Positions 53,431 through 63,732 of a DNA stretch of 64,000 nt are shown here, in pieces (positions within the stretch are counted from its first letter, which is position 1; every line of letters starts with the position of its first letter). The stretch is taken from contig NZ_JAIUJY010000001.1 of assembly GCF_020166105.1 (NCBI RefSeq), positions 496,001 to 560,000 on the forward strand. The letters are read 5' to 3'. This stretch comes from Blastococcus sp. LR1. Lineage in GTDB: Bacteria > Actinomycetota > Actinomycetes > Mycobacteriales > Geodermatophilaceae. The notes below the pieces were generated by a model. It searched no databases, was not told where the DNA came from, and saw only the letters and a list, made by a program, of their open reading frames with translations. The translations under genes were made by a program, and so were the position numbers.

Positions 53431-54521
53431 CAGTTCTCCAGGTCGCTGAGGTAGTCGTCGATGTTGGCGAACTGCTCTTCGGCGACGTCCTTGAACCAGG
53501 CCGCGCGCGAGTCCTCGTCCTTCTGCCGGGCGATGATCTCGTCGACGTTGTCGGCGGTCACCAGCAGCTCACCCGGGTTCCACCAGCCGGTGGGGAGCTC
53601 CTCGCCCTCCTGGGCGTTCAGGGCGAGCAGACGCAGGCCGATGTAGCCCTTGAGCCAGTGCTCGGGCGAGGAGATGGCGAACAGGTGCCCGTTCTTCAGG
53701 CCCTCGAGCGCGGCCGGGTCGAGGTCGCAGGCGCCGGCGAGCCAGGTGGCGTTGGTGCTCTCGTGCAGACGGGCCAGCGAGACGGAGTCCTGCGCGCCGG
53801 CACCGAGGTAGGCCACGGCGTCGGGGTGGGCCTTGAGCAGGTTGTTCCAGGCGTTGAAGTTCTCGGTCGGCTCGTTCGCCGTGGCCAGCGGGCCGACGAC
53901 CTCGAGGTCGGGGCGCTCGGTCTCGAGCAGCTCCTTCATGCCGGCGAGGCGCTCCTCGATGGTCGGCAGACCCGGGATGGCGTTGCCCAGGACGACCTTG
54001 CCGCCCTCACCCTCCGGCAGCTGCTTGATGAGCTCCTCGGCCAGGATGCGGCCGACGTTCTCGTTGCTGTTGCCGACGAAGAACTCGACGCCGCTGCCCT
54101 CCGGCGGGGCGGTGTCGATCGAGACGATCGGGATGTCGCTGTCGGTGGCCTGCGTGAGCGGGCGGGTGAACAGGTCGGGGGTCAGCGTCTCGAAGAGGAT
54201 GCCGTCCTTGGAGGTCTGCATCGCCGACTGGAACATCTGCACCTGCTGCGGGCCGTTGATCCCGGCGGGGGCCGACTCGCTGTAGTTGATCCCCTCGCGC
54301 TCCCCGGCCGCGGCCTTGGCGCCGAGGGCCATCTCCTGCATCGCGTTGATGGTGGAGGTGGCGTAGACGAACGACAGGTCGACCTCCTCGGCCGAGCCAC
54401 CCGAACCGGAGTCACCGCCGTCCGAGCCGCAGGCCGCCGTCAGTGCCAGCGTGGACGTGATCGCGAGCGCGGCGACCGCCTTGCGACGCCGCGACGGTGC
54501 GGCGTTGGACAGGGAACGCAT
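53430..54521 (-). CDS. Periplasmic-type solute-binding lipoprotein (CUT2)
   Basis: 363 residues with lipobox LTAACG near residue 30, then a Peripla_BP_4-type fold (VDLSFVYATSTINAMQEMALGAKAAAGE, FVGNSNENVGRILAEELIKQL, YLGAGAQDSVSLARLH). Binds the substrate outside the membrane. The CUT2 class usually carries sugars, but members also take up aromatics and autoinducer-2; with two aldehyde dehydrogenases nearby a non-sugar ligand is plausible. Confidence 0.93.
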   Translation of the reverse strand: MRSLSNAAPSRRRKAVAALAITSTLALTAACGSDGGDSGSGGSAEEVDLSFVYATSTINAMQEMALGAKAAAGEREGINYSESAPAGINGPQQVQMFQSAMQTSKDGILFETLTPDLFTRPLTQATDSDIPIVSIDTAPPEGSGVEFFVGNSNENVGRILAEELIKQLPEGEGGKVVLGNAIPGLPTIEERLAGMKELLETERPDLEVVGPLATANEPTENFNAWNNLLKAHPDAVAYLGAGAQDSVSLARLHESTNATWLAGACDLDPAALEGLKNGHLFAISSPEHWLKGYIGLRLLALNAQEGEELPTGWWNPGELLVTADNVDEIIARQKDEDSRAAWFKDVAEEQFANIDDYLSDLEN

Positions 54522-54635
54522 GGGTCCTTCTCTCTCTGGAGGCGGGTAGGGCGAGGAGCGGCGTCGCCGGGGACCGGCGGGCCGTGGTGCGGGGTGGAGC
54601 AGTGCGGGTGGAGCAGTCCGGGCTGTGGCCGGGGT

Positions 54636-55691
54636 TCAGAGACCGGCCGCGGAGGCGCGCGCCTCGCGCCGGCGCCGCAGGAGGCTGTCGATGCCCACCG
54701 CGATGAGGATGACCGCGCCGGTGGCGAACGAGCTCCAGTTCACCGGGATGTCGAAGTAGACGAGCCCGCTGGTGACGACGCTGAGCAGGATCGCGCCGAG
54801 CATGGCGCCGACGACCGTCGCGCTGCCGCCGCGCAGGGCGGTTCCGCCGATGACGGCGGCGGCGATGGCGAGCAGTTCGAAGCCGCTGCCGATGTTCGGG
54901 TCACCGGAGCCGAAGTAGGCCAGGCCGAGCATGCCGGCGAGGCCGGCGAGGCCGCCCATGAGCATGAGCGCCTGGATCCGCACCTTGGCGACCGAGATGC
55001 CGGAGAAGGCGGCGGCGTCGGGGTTGGAGCCGATGGAGCGGACGCGGTACCCGAAGGGCGTGGTGCGCAGGACGAAGGTGAGCACGACGGCCAGTACGAC
55101 CAGGACGATCACGCTCACCGGGATGCCGAGGACCCGGCCGCCGAAGATCTCGAAGAAGGCGTGGTCCAGCGGCAGTCCGACGACCTGCTGGCCGTTGCTC
55201 AGCGCCAGCGAGAGGCCGCGGAACATCGAGAGGGTGGCGAGCGTCGCGACGATCGCGGGGATCTTGAAGACCTGCACGATGACGGCGTTCGCGAGGCCGA
55301 GCAGGGCGCCGAGCACGATGCCGGCGAGGACAGCGATCCAGGGGTTCCAGCCGTCGCGCATCAGCATCGCCGAGCAGATCAGGGTGAGCCCGAACATCGC
55401 GCCGACCGAGAGGTCGATCTCGCGCATGGCCAGCAGGAAGGCGACACCGGCGGCGAGGACGGCCACGTAGACCGACTGCTGCAGGACGTCGCGCAGCTGA
55501 CGCGGGTCGAGGAAGTCGGGATGGATGGCGCCGATCACCAGGATCAGCGCGACGGTGGCGACGAGGACGCTCGCGGCCTCCATGCCGAACGCCCGCTTGA
55601 GGACGGCGAGGGGGCCGCCGCCGCTGGTGGTGGTGCTCCCCGGAGCGGGATCGACGTCCTTGCTCGGCGCGTCGGTGGTACTGCTCGTCAC
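54636..55691 (-). CDS. ABC importer permease (CUT2/RbsC-like)
   Basis: 351 residues from GTG 55691 (AGGAG 8 bp upstream). A polar N-terminus of about 40 residues, then nine to ten helices with the family signatures IDLSVGAMFGL, ATLSMFRGLSLAL and IGGTALRGGSATVVGAMLGA. Single permease gene, so probably a homodimer. First gene of the importer operon, downstream of iclR with a dyad in the gap. Confidence 0.95.
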   Translation of the reverse strand: MTSSTTDAPSKDVDPAPGSTTTSGGGPLAVLKRAFGMEAASVLVATVALILVIGAIHPDFLDPRQLRDVLQQSVYVAVLAAGVAFLLAMREIDLSVGAMFGLTLICSAMLMRDGWNPWIAVLAGIVLGALLGLANAVIVQVFKIPAIVATLATLSMFRGLSLALSNGQQVVGLPLDHAFFEIFGGRVLGIPVSVIVLVVLAVVLTFVLRTTPFGYRVRSIGSNPDAAAFSGISVAKVRIQALMLMGGLAGLAGMLGLAYFGSGDPNIGSGFELLAIAAAVIGGTALRGGSATVVGAMLGAILLSVVTSGLVYFDIPVNWSSFATGAVILIAVGIDSLLRRRREARASAAGL

Positions 55692-55834
55692 CTGGGTGCT
55701 CCTGACCAATCGCACGGCCGAGCTGGTCGGACCGCGTCGTCGAGTTCTGTTCGCCGCGCGCAGGCAGGGGCGGGTGGGCCCGATCACGCGAAGCGGACGA
55801 ACCGTATGAGGGCAGTCACACCGGCGGCAACAAC

Positions 55835-55875
55835 GTGTTCGACTGGTCGGGACGCCAAATCACTGGCTCGAACAC
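55835..55875. promoter_or_regulatory. Inverted repeat upstream of importer operon
   Basis: GTGTTCGA-N25-TCGAACAC, perfect 8-bp arms in the gap between iclR (stop 55879) and the permease start (55691). Candidate operator for the IclR or AraC regulator. Confidence 0.45.
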
Positions 55876-55878
55876 ATG

Positions 55879-56706
55879 TCAGACAGCGGCGGGTCGATGC
55901 CCCAGCCGACGGGAGATCTCGGCCGTCGTCCGGCGCAGCGCGGGCTCCAGCCGGCCGGCGAGCGCGTCGGCCGAGGACGACGCCACGCTGAGGTGCACCG
56001 CGATGTTGACCGCGGCCACGACCGCGCCGGTCCGGTCCCGCACGGGTGCCGCGAACGAGCGCAGGCCCGGCGCGAGCTCCTCGTTGTTCACCGCCACGCC
56101 CGTGGAGCGCACCTTGGCCAGGGCCGCCATGAGCTGCTCCCGGTTGGTCAGGGTGTTCGGGCCACGGCGGGCCATGTCGGTCCGGTCGAGGATCTCCCGC
56201 AGCGTGGCCGGGTCCTTGAACGCGAGCATCGCCTTGCCCAGGGAGGTGCAGTACGCGGGCAGCCGGGATCCGATGTGCACGTTGAGATCCATGGCCATCG
56301 GCGTCCGACGCCGGCCGCTGCGCCGGCGGTCGATGTAGACGATCTCCGGGCCGTCGCAGAGGGCCATGCTCACGGTGTAGCCGGTCTCGTCGGCCAGTGA
56401 CTGCAGCGAGGGTGCGGCGACCCGGGTCAGCTCCATGGAGTCGATGGCGGCGAACCCGAGGTCCACCACCCGCGGCCCGAGGTAGTACTTCTTCGTGTCC
56501 GGGTCCTGCTGGACGTAGTCGAGCTTGACCAGCGTCGCGATGTACCGGTGGGTGGTGCTCTTGGTGAGCCCGACCGCCCGGGCGAGGTCCGCGATCCCGA
56601 GGACGGGACGGTTGCCGCTGAAGGCGGACAGGATGCTCAGCCCGCGCTCGAGCGAGACGGAGAAGTCCGCCTTCGTGGTGGTGGGGGTGGTCGGCGGGCT
56701 GCTCAC
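55879..56706 (-). CDS. IclR-family transcriptional regulator
   Basis: 275 residues from GTG 56706. N-terminal helix-turn-helix (SVSLERGLSILSAF, LGIADLARAVGLTKSTTHRYIATLVKL) and C-terminal IclR effector domain (GPRVVDLGFAAIDSMELTRVAAPSL, GSRLPAYCTSLGKAMLA, AAPVRDRTGAVVAAVNIAV). Divergent from the second aldehyde dehydrogenase, with two palindromes in the gap, and upstream of the importer. Probably controls both in response to the imported compound. Confidence 0.94.
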   Translation of the reverse strand: MSSPPTTPTTTKADFSVSLERGLSILSAFSGNRPVLGIADLARAVGLTKSTTHRYIATLVKLDYVQQDPDTKKYYLGPRVVDLGFAAIDSMELTRVAAPSLQSLADETGYTVSMALCDGPEIVYIDRRRSGRRRTPMAMDLNVHIGSRLPAYCTSLGKAMLAFKDPATLREILDRTDMARRGPNTLTNREQLMAALAKVRSTGVAVNNEELAPGLRSFAAPVRDRTGAVVAAVNIAVHLSVASSSADALAGRLEPALRRTTAEISRRLGHRPAAV

Positions 56707-56731
56707 CGGGTCAGAATAGCGACCAGGCGTT

Positions 56732-56747
56732 CCGTTCAGCCGAACGG
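56732..56747. promoter_or_regulatory. IclR-type palindrome
   Basis: CCGTTC-AGCC-GAACGG, 26 bp upstream of iclR. Size and composition are typical of IclR-family operators. Confidence 0.6.
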
Positions 56748-56776
56748 CGCGTTGACCGGGGCCGGTGCCACGATGA

Positions 56777-56803
56777 GGGTTCCCTGCGTACCGCAGGGAA
56801 CCC
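56777..56803. promoter_or_regulatory. Perfect 12-bp palindrome in iclR-aldH gap
   Basis: GGGTTCCCTGCG-TAC-CGCAGGGAACCC, 64 bp upstream of the second aldehyde dehydrogenase. It could be a second operator or a hairpin in the leader. Confidence 0.6.
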
Positions 56804-56866
56804 ACCGGTTCCGCGCGATCGACGTCGACACCGGCGATCGGCAGAAGCAGCAGGGAGATGGGTTCG

Positions 56867-58357
56867 ATGAGTCGCTCGGAGCGCGCCGGGGACGTCTGGC
56901 ACAAGCGCGACGTCACCCACTTCATCGGCGGCGCGTGGGTCGAGGCCGAGTCGGCCCGCTGGTACCCGAACCACTCACCGTGGTCGGGCGAGGTGCTGGG
57001 CAACGTCGCGGCCGGCGACGGCGAGGACACCCGTCGCGCGATCGACGCCGCGCAGGACGCCTTCCCGGGCTGGGCGGCCATGACGCCGTCGCAGCGGCAG
57101 CGGATCTTCCTCCGTGCCGCCGACGTCGTCGAGGGCCGCCGGGAGGAGATCCTGCTCGCCCTCGCCCTGGAGACCGGCTGCGGTGTGCACTTCGGGCGGA
57201 TCCAGGTCGACTTCGCGACGGCGCTGCTGCGCCAGGCGGCCGCGCAGGGATACCAGCCCGCCGGTCAGCTGATCCCCTCCGACGTGCCCGGCACCCGGGC
57301 GATGGCGATCCGCCGGCCGGTCGGCGTGGTCGCCGCCATCGCCCCGTGGAACTCCTCCCTCGTGCTCGCCGGCCGGGCCGTCATCGGCCCGCTCTCCCTC
57401 GGCAACACCGTCGTCCTCAAGCCCTCGGAGGAGTCGCCGTACACCGGCGGGGCGCTCTGGGCCGAGATCCTGCAGGAGGCCGGGCTGCCCGACGGCGCCC
57501 TCAACGTCGTCACGCACGCGCCCGGGGAGGCCGGCGTCATCGCCGACGCGATGCTCGCCCACCGCTCCGTCCGGCGGCTCAACTTCACCGGCTCGACCCC
57601 CACCGGACGGCGGCTGGCGGAGAAGGCCGGCTCGCACCTGAAGCGGACGGTGCTGCAGCTGAGCGGCCAGAACCCGCTGATCGTGCTCGCCGACGCCGAC
57701 GTCGACTACGCCGTGGACGCAGCTGCCTACGGCGCCTTCGTCCACCAGGGCCAGGTCTGCATGTGCGCGCGCCGGATCTACGTCGAGCGCCCCCTGTTCG
57801 ACCGGTTCGCCGAGGCGTTCGCCGCCAAGGTCGCGACCCTGCCCACCGGCGACCCCCGGGACCCCGGGACCGTGGTCGGCCCGGTGATCAACGAGTGGGC
57901 GCTGGCACTGCTCCAGCGCCGGGTGGACGAGGCCGTGGAGCTCGGTGCCCGCGTGCTCGCGGGAGGCACCCCCGCGCCGCCGTGCTACCCGGCGACCGTG
58001 CTCGTCGACGTGCCCGACGAGGCCGAGCTCGCCCAGGGAGAGACGTTCGGACCCGTCGTCCTGCTGGACCCGGTGGACTCCGCCGAGGAGGCGATCGCGC
58101 GGGCGAACGAGGCCGACCTGGGTCTCGCGGCGTCGATCATCACCGGCGACACCTACCGCGGCATCGACCTGGCGACGCGGCTCGACGCCGGCATCGTCCA
58201 CGTGAACGACCAGCCGGTGAACGACGAGCCGCACATGCCCTTCGGCGGGGTCAAGGACAGCGGCTGGGGCCGGTTCGGGCTCGGCTTCGCGGCAGAGGAG
58301 TTCTCCGAGCTGCAGTGGATCACCTCCCGCGAGCAGGACCGCTCGTTCCCCTTCTGA
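56867..58357 (+). CDS. Aldehyde dehydrogenase family protein with Glu-to-Gln change
   Basis: 496 residues from ATG 56867 (56858 also possible). ALDH fold with PWNSSLVLAGRAVIGPLSLGNTVVLK and nucleophilic Cys298 in HQGQVCMCARR. The general-base Glu of the LELGGK motif is replaced: the segment reads LQLSGQNPL with Gln264. The sequence is otherwise full length and intact. Divergent from iclR. It may use another base, or belong to a subfamily with altered hydrolysis. Confidence 0.88.
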   Translation: MSRSERAGDVWHKRDVTHFIGGAWVEAESARWYPNHSPWSGEVLGNVAAGDGEDTRRAIDAAQDAFPGWAAMTPSQRQRIFLRAADVVEGRREEILLALALETGCGVHFGRIQVDFATALLRQAAAQGYQPAGQLIPSDVPGTRAMAIRRPVGVVAAIAPWNSSLVLAGRAVIGPLSLGNTVVLKPSEESPYTGGALWAEILQEAGLPDGALNVVTHAPGEAGVIADAMLAHRSVRRLNFTGSTPTGRRLAEKAGSHLKRTVLQLSGQNPLIVLADADVDYAVDAAAYGAFVHQGQVCMCARRIYVERPLFDRFAEAFAAKVATLPTGDPRDPGTVVGPVINEWALALLQRRVDEAVELGARVLAGGTPAPPCYPATVLVDVPDEAELAQGETFGPVVLLDPVDSAEEAIARANEADLGLAASIITGDTYRGIDLATRLDAGIVHVNDQPVNDEPHMPFGGVKDSGWGRFGLGFAAEEFSELQWITSREQDRSFPF

Positions 58358-58367
58358 GGCTCCGGCC

Positions 58368-59771
58368 TCAGCGCGTCGCGGCGGATCGCGGCCAGGACGC
58401 CGGACCCCGCAGCGTCTCGTAGGCCGCGCCCACCCGCAGCACCGTCGTCTCGGCGCCGCCGGGGCCGACGAGCTGCAGCCCCGCCGGCAGGCCGTCCACG
58501 AGCCCGCAGGGCACCGTCAGCGCGGGCACCCCGGCCGCGTTGAAGACCGACGTGAACCCGGTCAGCATCTCCTCGATGTGCAGGTCCTCCCCCGCGACGA
58601 GGACCCGCTCGGCCCCGATGAGCGGCGCGGTCGCGGGAGTGGTCGGCGTCGCCAGCACGTCCACCTGCTCGAAGGCGGCGAGCAGCGAGGCCACGCCGGT
58701 GGCGATGACCGCGTCCGCCGCCTCGAGCTGCTCCGCGGTGGGAGCGGGCCGGGACAGGTTCTCCGCCAGGTCCGCTCCGTAGTCGGCCCGGCGCGAGGGG
58801 AAGTTCGCCCGGTGCACCTCCTGCGCCTCGGCCCGGACCCGCAGGAAGATCGCCGCGACCAGCGGACGCAGGTCGCCGATCTCCACCTCGCGCACGGTGG
58901 CGCCGGCGTCGGCCAGCAGGTCGAGCGAGGCGCGGACGGCCGCACGGACCCCGGGGTCGACGAGCTCGAAGAAGTAGGACGTCGGAACCCCGACCGTGGT
59001 GCCGCGCAGATCCGGCGACCCGGCGTCGGGCGCGGGCCCCGCCGTCGTCGTCCCGGACATCGCGTCCAGCAGCAGGGCGGCGTCGCGCACCGAGCGGGTG
59101 ATCGGCCCGCCGTGGTCGAGGCTCGGCGCCAGCTCCAGGACGCCGTCGAGGCTCACCCTCCCCCGGGTCGGCTTGAGCCCCACGCACCCGCACAGCGCCG
59201 CCGGGATCCGCACGCTGCCGCACGTGTCGGTGCCCACCGCGCCGGGCGCGGTGCCGCTCACCACCGCGGCGGCGCTGCCGCCCGAGGAGCCGCCGGGGAT
59301 GCGGTCGCGGTCCCAGGGATTGCGGGTCGGCCCGTAGTGCGGATTGTTGCTCGTGCCGCCGTAGGCGTACTCGTGGGTGCTGGTCTTGCCGAGCAGCACG
59401 GTGCCCGCGGCGCGGAGGTTCCGGGCGAGGACGGCGTCCCGCTCCGGCACGTTGTCGGCCAGGATGCGCGAACCGCCCGTGGTGCGGATCCCCGCCGTCT
59501 CCACGAGGTCCTTGAGCGCGACGGGAACGCCGTGCAACGGCCCGCGGCGCTCACCGGCACGCAGCTCCTGCTCGGCCCGGACGGCGTCGGCGCGCGCCCG
59601 GTCGGCCGTGACGGTCAGGTAGGCGTTGACGTCGTCGTCACGCTCGGCGATCGCCGCCAGGTAGACCTCGGTGAGCTCGACGGGCGAGAGCTCCCCCGCT
59701 GCGAGCCGCTCCCCCGCCTCGGCCATCGACCACTCGAGCGGGTCGGACGACGACGGACTGGCGACGGACAT
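58368..59771 (-). CDS. Amidase-signature family hydrolase
   Basis: 467 residues. The Ser-cisSer-Lys triad is visible: Lys in HGVPVALKDLVET, cis-Ser in GGSSGGSAAAV, and nucleophilic Ser in the TDTCGSVRIPAALCG segment. GatA-like but without GatB/C neighbours, so a catabolic amidase. Convergent with the second aldehyde dehydrogenase (stops 10 bp apart). Could release an amide- or carbamate-linked substrate for this locus. Confidence 0.92.
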   Translation of the reverse strand: MSVASPSSSDPLEWSMAEAGERLAAGELSPVELTEVYLAAIAERDDDVNAYLTVTADRARADAVRAEQELRAGERRGPLHGVPVALKDLVETAGIRTTGGSRILADNVPERDAVLARNLRAAGTVLLGKTSTHEYAYGGTSNNPHYGPTRNPWDRDRIPGGSSGGSAAAVVSGTAPGAVGTDTCGSVRIPAALCGCVGLKPTRGRVSLDGVLELAPSLDHGGPITRSVRDAALLLDAMSGTTTAGPAPDAGSPDLRGTTVGVPTSYFFELVDPGVRAAVRASLDLLADAGATVREVEIGDLRPLVAAIFLRVRAEAQEVHRANFPSRRADYGADLAENLSRPAPTAEQLEAADAVIATGVASLLAAFEQVDVLATPTTPATAPLIGAERVLVAGEDLHIEEMLTGFTSVFNAAGVPALTVPCGLVDGLPAGLQLVGPGGAETTVLRVGAAYETLRGPASWPRSAATR

Positions 59772-59796
59772 CGGTTCTCCTCGGAGGGGACGGTGC

Positions 59797-60747
59797 TCAG
59801 CGGTGTGGTGGGTGCCCGGCCCGGTACTGCGTCGGCGTGCAGCCGTAGGCCTCGCGGAAGAGCCGGGCGAAGTGCGCCTGCGAGACGAAGCCCCACCGGC
59901 CGGCGACGTCGACGATGCGGTCCGCCGCGGCCGACGGCCGGGACAGGTCCCGGCGGGCCTGCTCCAGGCGCTGGTCCTGGATGAACTGGGTGACGGTGGT
60001 GCCTTCGGCGGCGAAGGATCGGTTGAGGTGCCGGGGAGAGACGCCGACCGCCCTGGCGACGACGTCGGCGCACAGCCCGGGGTCGCCCAGGTGGTCGCCG
60101 ATGTAGGCGGTGGCCGTGCGGACGCGGACCGCGTCCACCGTGCCGCCCCGCCCCGTCGTCATGTCCCCGACCAGGTCCAGGACCTGGTCGGCCACCGACT
60201 CCCCTTCCGGCAGTGAACCGGCGAGGGTTGCGACGAGGAGCTCCCGGAGGGCGCTCGCCTGCCGGGCCGCCACCCCCCGACCGGCTCCCGAGATCGGCCG
60301 CGGAACGCCGACGTCCACGCCCCGTTCCTCGAGCAGGCCGTGCGGCACGTCGACCAGCAGCTGCCGCATGGACCCGCTGAAGCCGAACAGGTAGGGACGG
60401 TCGGTCCGGTAGACCACGACGTCGCCGGCGGCGAGCGCCAGGGAGCCGCCCGAGGAGTAGAAGAAGCCCGATCCCTCGAGCAGCACGCTCACGAAGGTGG
60501 CGTCCTTGGGCCTGGTCCGCACCAGGCCCGGCGGCCGCTCGATGACGTGCGCGTTCCCGGCGATGTCCGCGACGCGCAGCTCGCCGAGCCCCACGTTGAC
60601 CTGACGGGCGAGCAGCCCCTCGGCCTCGTAGCTCCGGCAGGTGAGCCCCACCAGGGCCTCGGCGTTGTAGCGCTCCCAGAAGGCGAGCCGCTCCTCCTGG
60701 TCGACGCCCAGCGTGGACACCGAGGACAGCACGGTGGCAGCGGGCAC
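59797..60747 (-). CDS. AraC-family activator with AraC-binding-like domain
   Basis: 316 residues from GTG 60747 (GGAGGTCC upstream). The N-terminal domain has FVSVLLEGSGFFYSSGGSLALAAGDVVVYRTDRPYLFGF, typical of the AraC_binding_2 family of aromatic catabolism activators (XylS/AlkS-like). The C-terminal double helix-turn-helix has ARAVGVSPRHLNRSF and WGFVSQAHFARLFREAYGCTPTQYR. Adjacent to the amidase and cupin, which it may activate. Confidence 0.92.
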   Translation of the reverse strand: MPAATVLSSVSTLGVDQEERLAFWERYNAEALVGLTCRSYEAEGLLARQVNVGLGELRVADIAGNAHVIERPPGLVRTRPKDATFVSVLLEGSGFFYSSGGSLALAAGDVVVYRTDRPYLFGFSGSMRQLLVDVPHGLLEERGVDVGVPRPISGAGRGVAARQASALRELLVATLAGSLPEGESVADQVLDLVGDMTTGRGGTVDAVRVRTATAYIGDHLGDPGLCADVVARAVGVSPRHLNRSFAAEGTTVTQFIQDQRLEQARRDLSRPSAAADRIVDVAGRWGFVSQAHFARLFREAYGCTPTQYRAGHPPHR

Positions 60748-60845
60748 GGGACCTCCGAGGAGCCTGCGGTCCGCCGGGACCGGGACCGGTGTGAACCGGC
60801 ACACGGTACCCAGCGGACCGCCGGCCGCCGCCGCACGTCATCCGC

Positions 60846-61379
60846 TCAGCGGATGAGCGTCTCCACGAAGTCGGCGCCGATGCCCACCGAGTCGTAGTGC
60901 TCGCGGCACAGCGCCAGGTAGTCGTGGACGTCGAAGTGACCGTCGCTGTTGCCGTCCTCGTCCAGCCAGATCAGCGGGCCGGTGACGACGAAGAACGCGC
61001 GCATCGGCTCCTCGGACTCGTAGGCCACCAGCGTGTGGCCCTCGCCCGGGGTCTCGTAGACGAAGGAGCCCTCGGTCGCCGTCCACGGCTGCTCGAGGTA
61101 GCCCCACTTGCCGCTGATCGTGTACGCGAAGACCTCGTGCGGGTGGTAGTGCCGGTTCACCAGCCCGGCGGTCTTCGCCCAGAGGATGTCGGCCCAGCGG
61201 TTGTCGCGCGGGGAGATCCACAGCGGGCGCGAGCCGACCGTGGGGCTCAGCGGCACGTAGTAGCGCTCGTCCTCGAGCGGCGCGAACTGGTGGAAGACCT
61301 CCTGCTGCGCATCGGGCTTCATCGAGTTCACGATCGGCTTCAGGTCGCGCCAGAACTCGTTACCGGGCGTCTCGGGCAT
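60846..61379 (-). CDS. Cupin dioxygenase-like protein (2,4'-dihydroxyacetophenone dioxygenase type)
   Basis: 177 residues from ATG 61379 with a GAGGAGG site. Single cupin fold with likely metal ligands in NRHYHPHEVFAYTISGKWGYLE (His, His, Glu/His) and GEGHTLVAYE. The pattern (GKW-YLE, GSFVYETPGEGHTLV, FFVVTGPLIWLDEDG) is that of dihydroxyacetophenone or acetylacetone dioxygenases, Fe(II) enzymes that cleave a C-C bond next to a carbonyl. The substrate here is not known; the nearby aldehyde dehydrogenases fit a ketone-to-acid route. Confidence 0.8.
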   Translation of the reverse strand: MPETPGNEFWRDLKPIVNSMKPDAQQEVFHQFAPLEDERYYVPLSPTVGSRPLWISPRDNRWADILWAKTAGLVNRHYHPHEVFAYTISGKWGYLEQPWTATEGSFVYETPGEGHTLVAYESEEPMRAFFVVTGPLIWLDEDGNSDGHFDVHDYLALCREHYDSVGIGADFVETLIR

Positions 61380-61492
61380 GGGGTCCTCCTCGGCTGGTGC
61401 AGCGGGTGCGAGACCGAGTGAAGACGACGGCACCGCGGGCGTCTTCCACCTGCGGGACAGACGCTTTGCCGGATCCGGACATGCCCCGGACG

Positions 61493-61533
61493 CACCGGCG
61501 CCCGGCTCCGAGGAACGGAACCGGGCGCCGGTG
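61493..61533 (-). terminator. Hairpin after glyS
   Basis: CACCGGCGCCCGG-N15-CCGGGCGCCGGTG, perfect 13-bp stem starting 21 bp past the glyS stop. Confidence 0.75.
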
Positions 61534-61554
61534 GACGGGCGGAAGGGGGTGCGG

Positions 61555-62952
<1,398 letters not shown>

Positions 62953-63056
62953 GGGGGGAGAAGCTCCATCCGGCTGGCGGTCGGCGGGTGACCTCACAAC
63001 GGTAGTCGCCGGGCCCGAGCGCTCTCCGGTCCGGTGCCCCTGCCCGGGAACCGCCC

Positions 63057-63575
63057 TCAGACGTCGCCGAGCAGCAGCAGCCAGGCGATCCCCGCACCCA
63101 CGATCACGAGGATCGGCAGCAGGGTCAGCACCACCCACGGCCAGCGCCGCGACGTGCGCCCGACCTGGACCTGCTCGACCGGGCGGTGGCGCTGCTCCGG
63201 CGAGCTGAACGACAGGGTGCGGTCGCGGCGCTGGGCCGCGGGCGGCTGCGCCATCTCGTCGGTGGGCTGGGAGGCCAGCCTGCGTGCCTCGATGCGCGCG
63301 ACGGCCTCCTCCTTCGTCACCTTGGGCGCCGCCGGCTCGGCCGCGGCCGTCTCCGGCTCGGCCGGGGTCACCGCGGGCTGCGCGACAGTCGCCGGCTGCG
63401 CGGAGTTCGGCGGTGCCGCCGGAGCCGTCACCGCCGTCATCGGCTGGTCGACCCCGGGCAGCGACTGCCACGCCTTCGGGATCGCCGGTGCGGGCCGGTC
63501 CGGCAGCGGCGGCAGGGTGATGTCCCGCGTCCGGTCGTCGGGCAGCGGAGGCTCCTGCTGCGGCCCATCGCTCAC
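63057..63575 (-). CDS. Pro/Ala-rich tail-anchored membrane protein
   Basis: 172 residues from GTG 63575 (AAGGAG upstream). A long Pro/Ala-rich disordered region (about 1-90) is followed by a helical segment [17 protein letters not shown], a basic stretch and one helix near the C-terminus ([25 protein letters not shown]). Cytoplasmic N-terminus likely. No family recognised; 104 bp upstream of glyS on the same strand. Confidence 0.65.
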   Translation of the reverse strand: MSDGPQQEPPLPDDRTRDITLPPLPDRPAPAIPKAWQSLPGVDQPMTAVTAPAAPPNSAQPATVAQPAVTPAEPETAAAEPAAPKVTKEEAVARIEARRLASQPTDEMAQPPAAQRRDRTLSFSSPEQRHRPVEQVQVGRTSRRWPWVVLTLLPILVIVGAGIAWLLLLGDV

Positions 63576-63732
63576 GGGGGAACTCCTTCGTCGTCGTCGT
63601 CGTCGCCGAGCGCCGTCGGCGGCCGGTCCACCAGCGCACGTGCCCAGTTGCGGCCGCCTCACGCGTCACCTGCGCCACGGTCGGGTCCGTCACGGCCCCC
63701 GAAGCCATCCGGATCACATACCGTGCGCGGCC

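Noticed and set aside
54585-54625. Tandem GGGTGGAGCAGT repeats upstream of the permease stop as a regulatory repeat
   Set aside because: Only two imperfect copies in a gap inside an operon; not distinguishable from chance in this composition.
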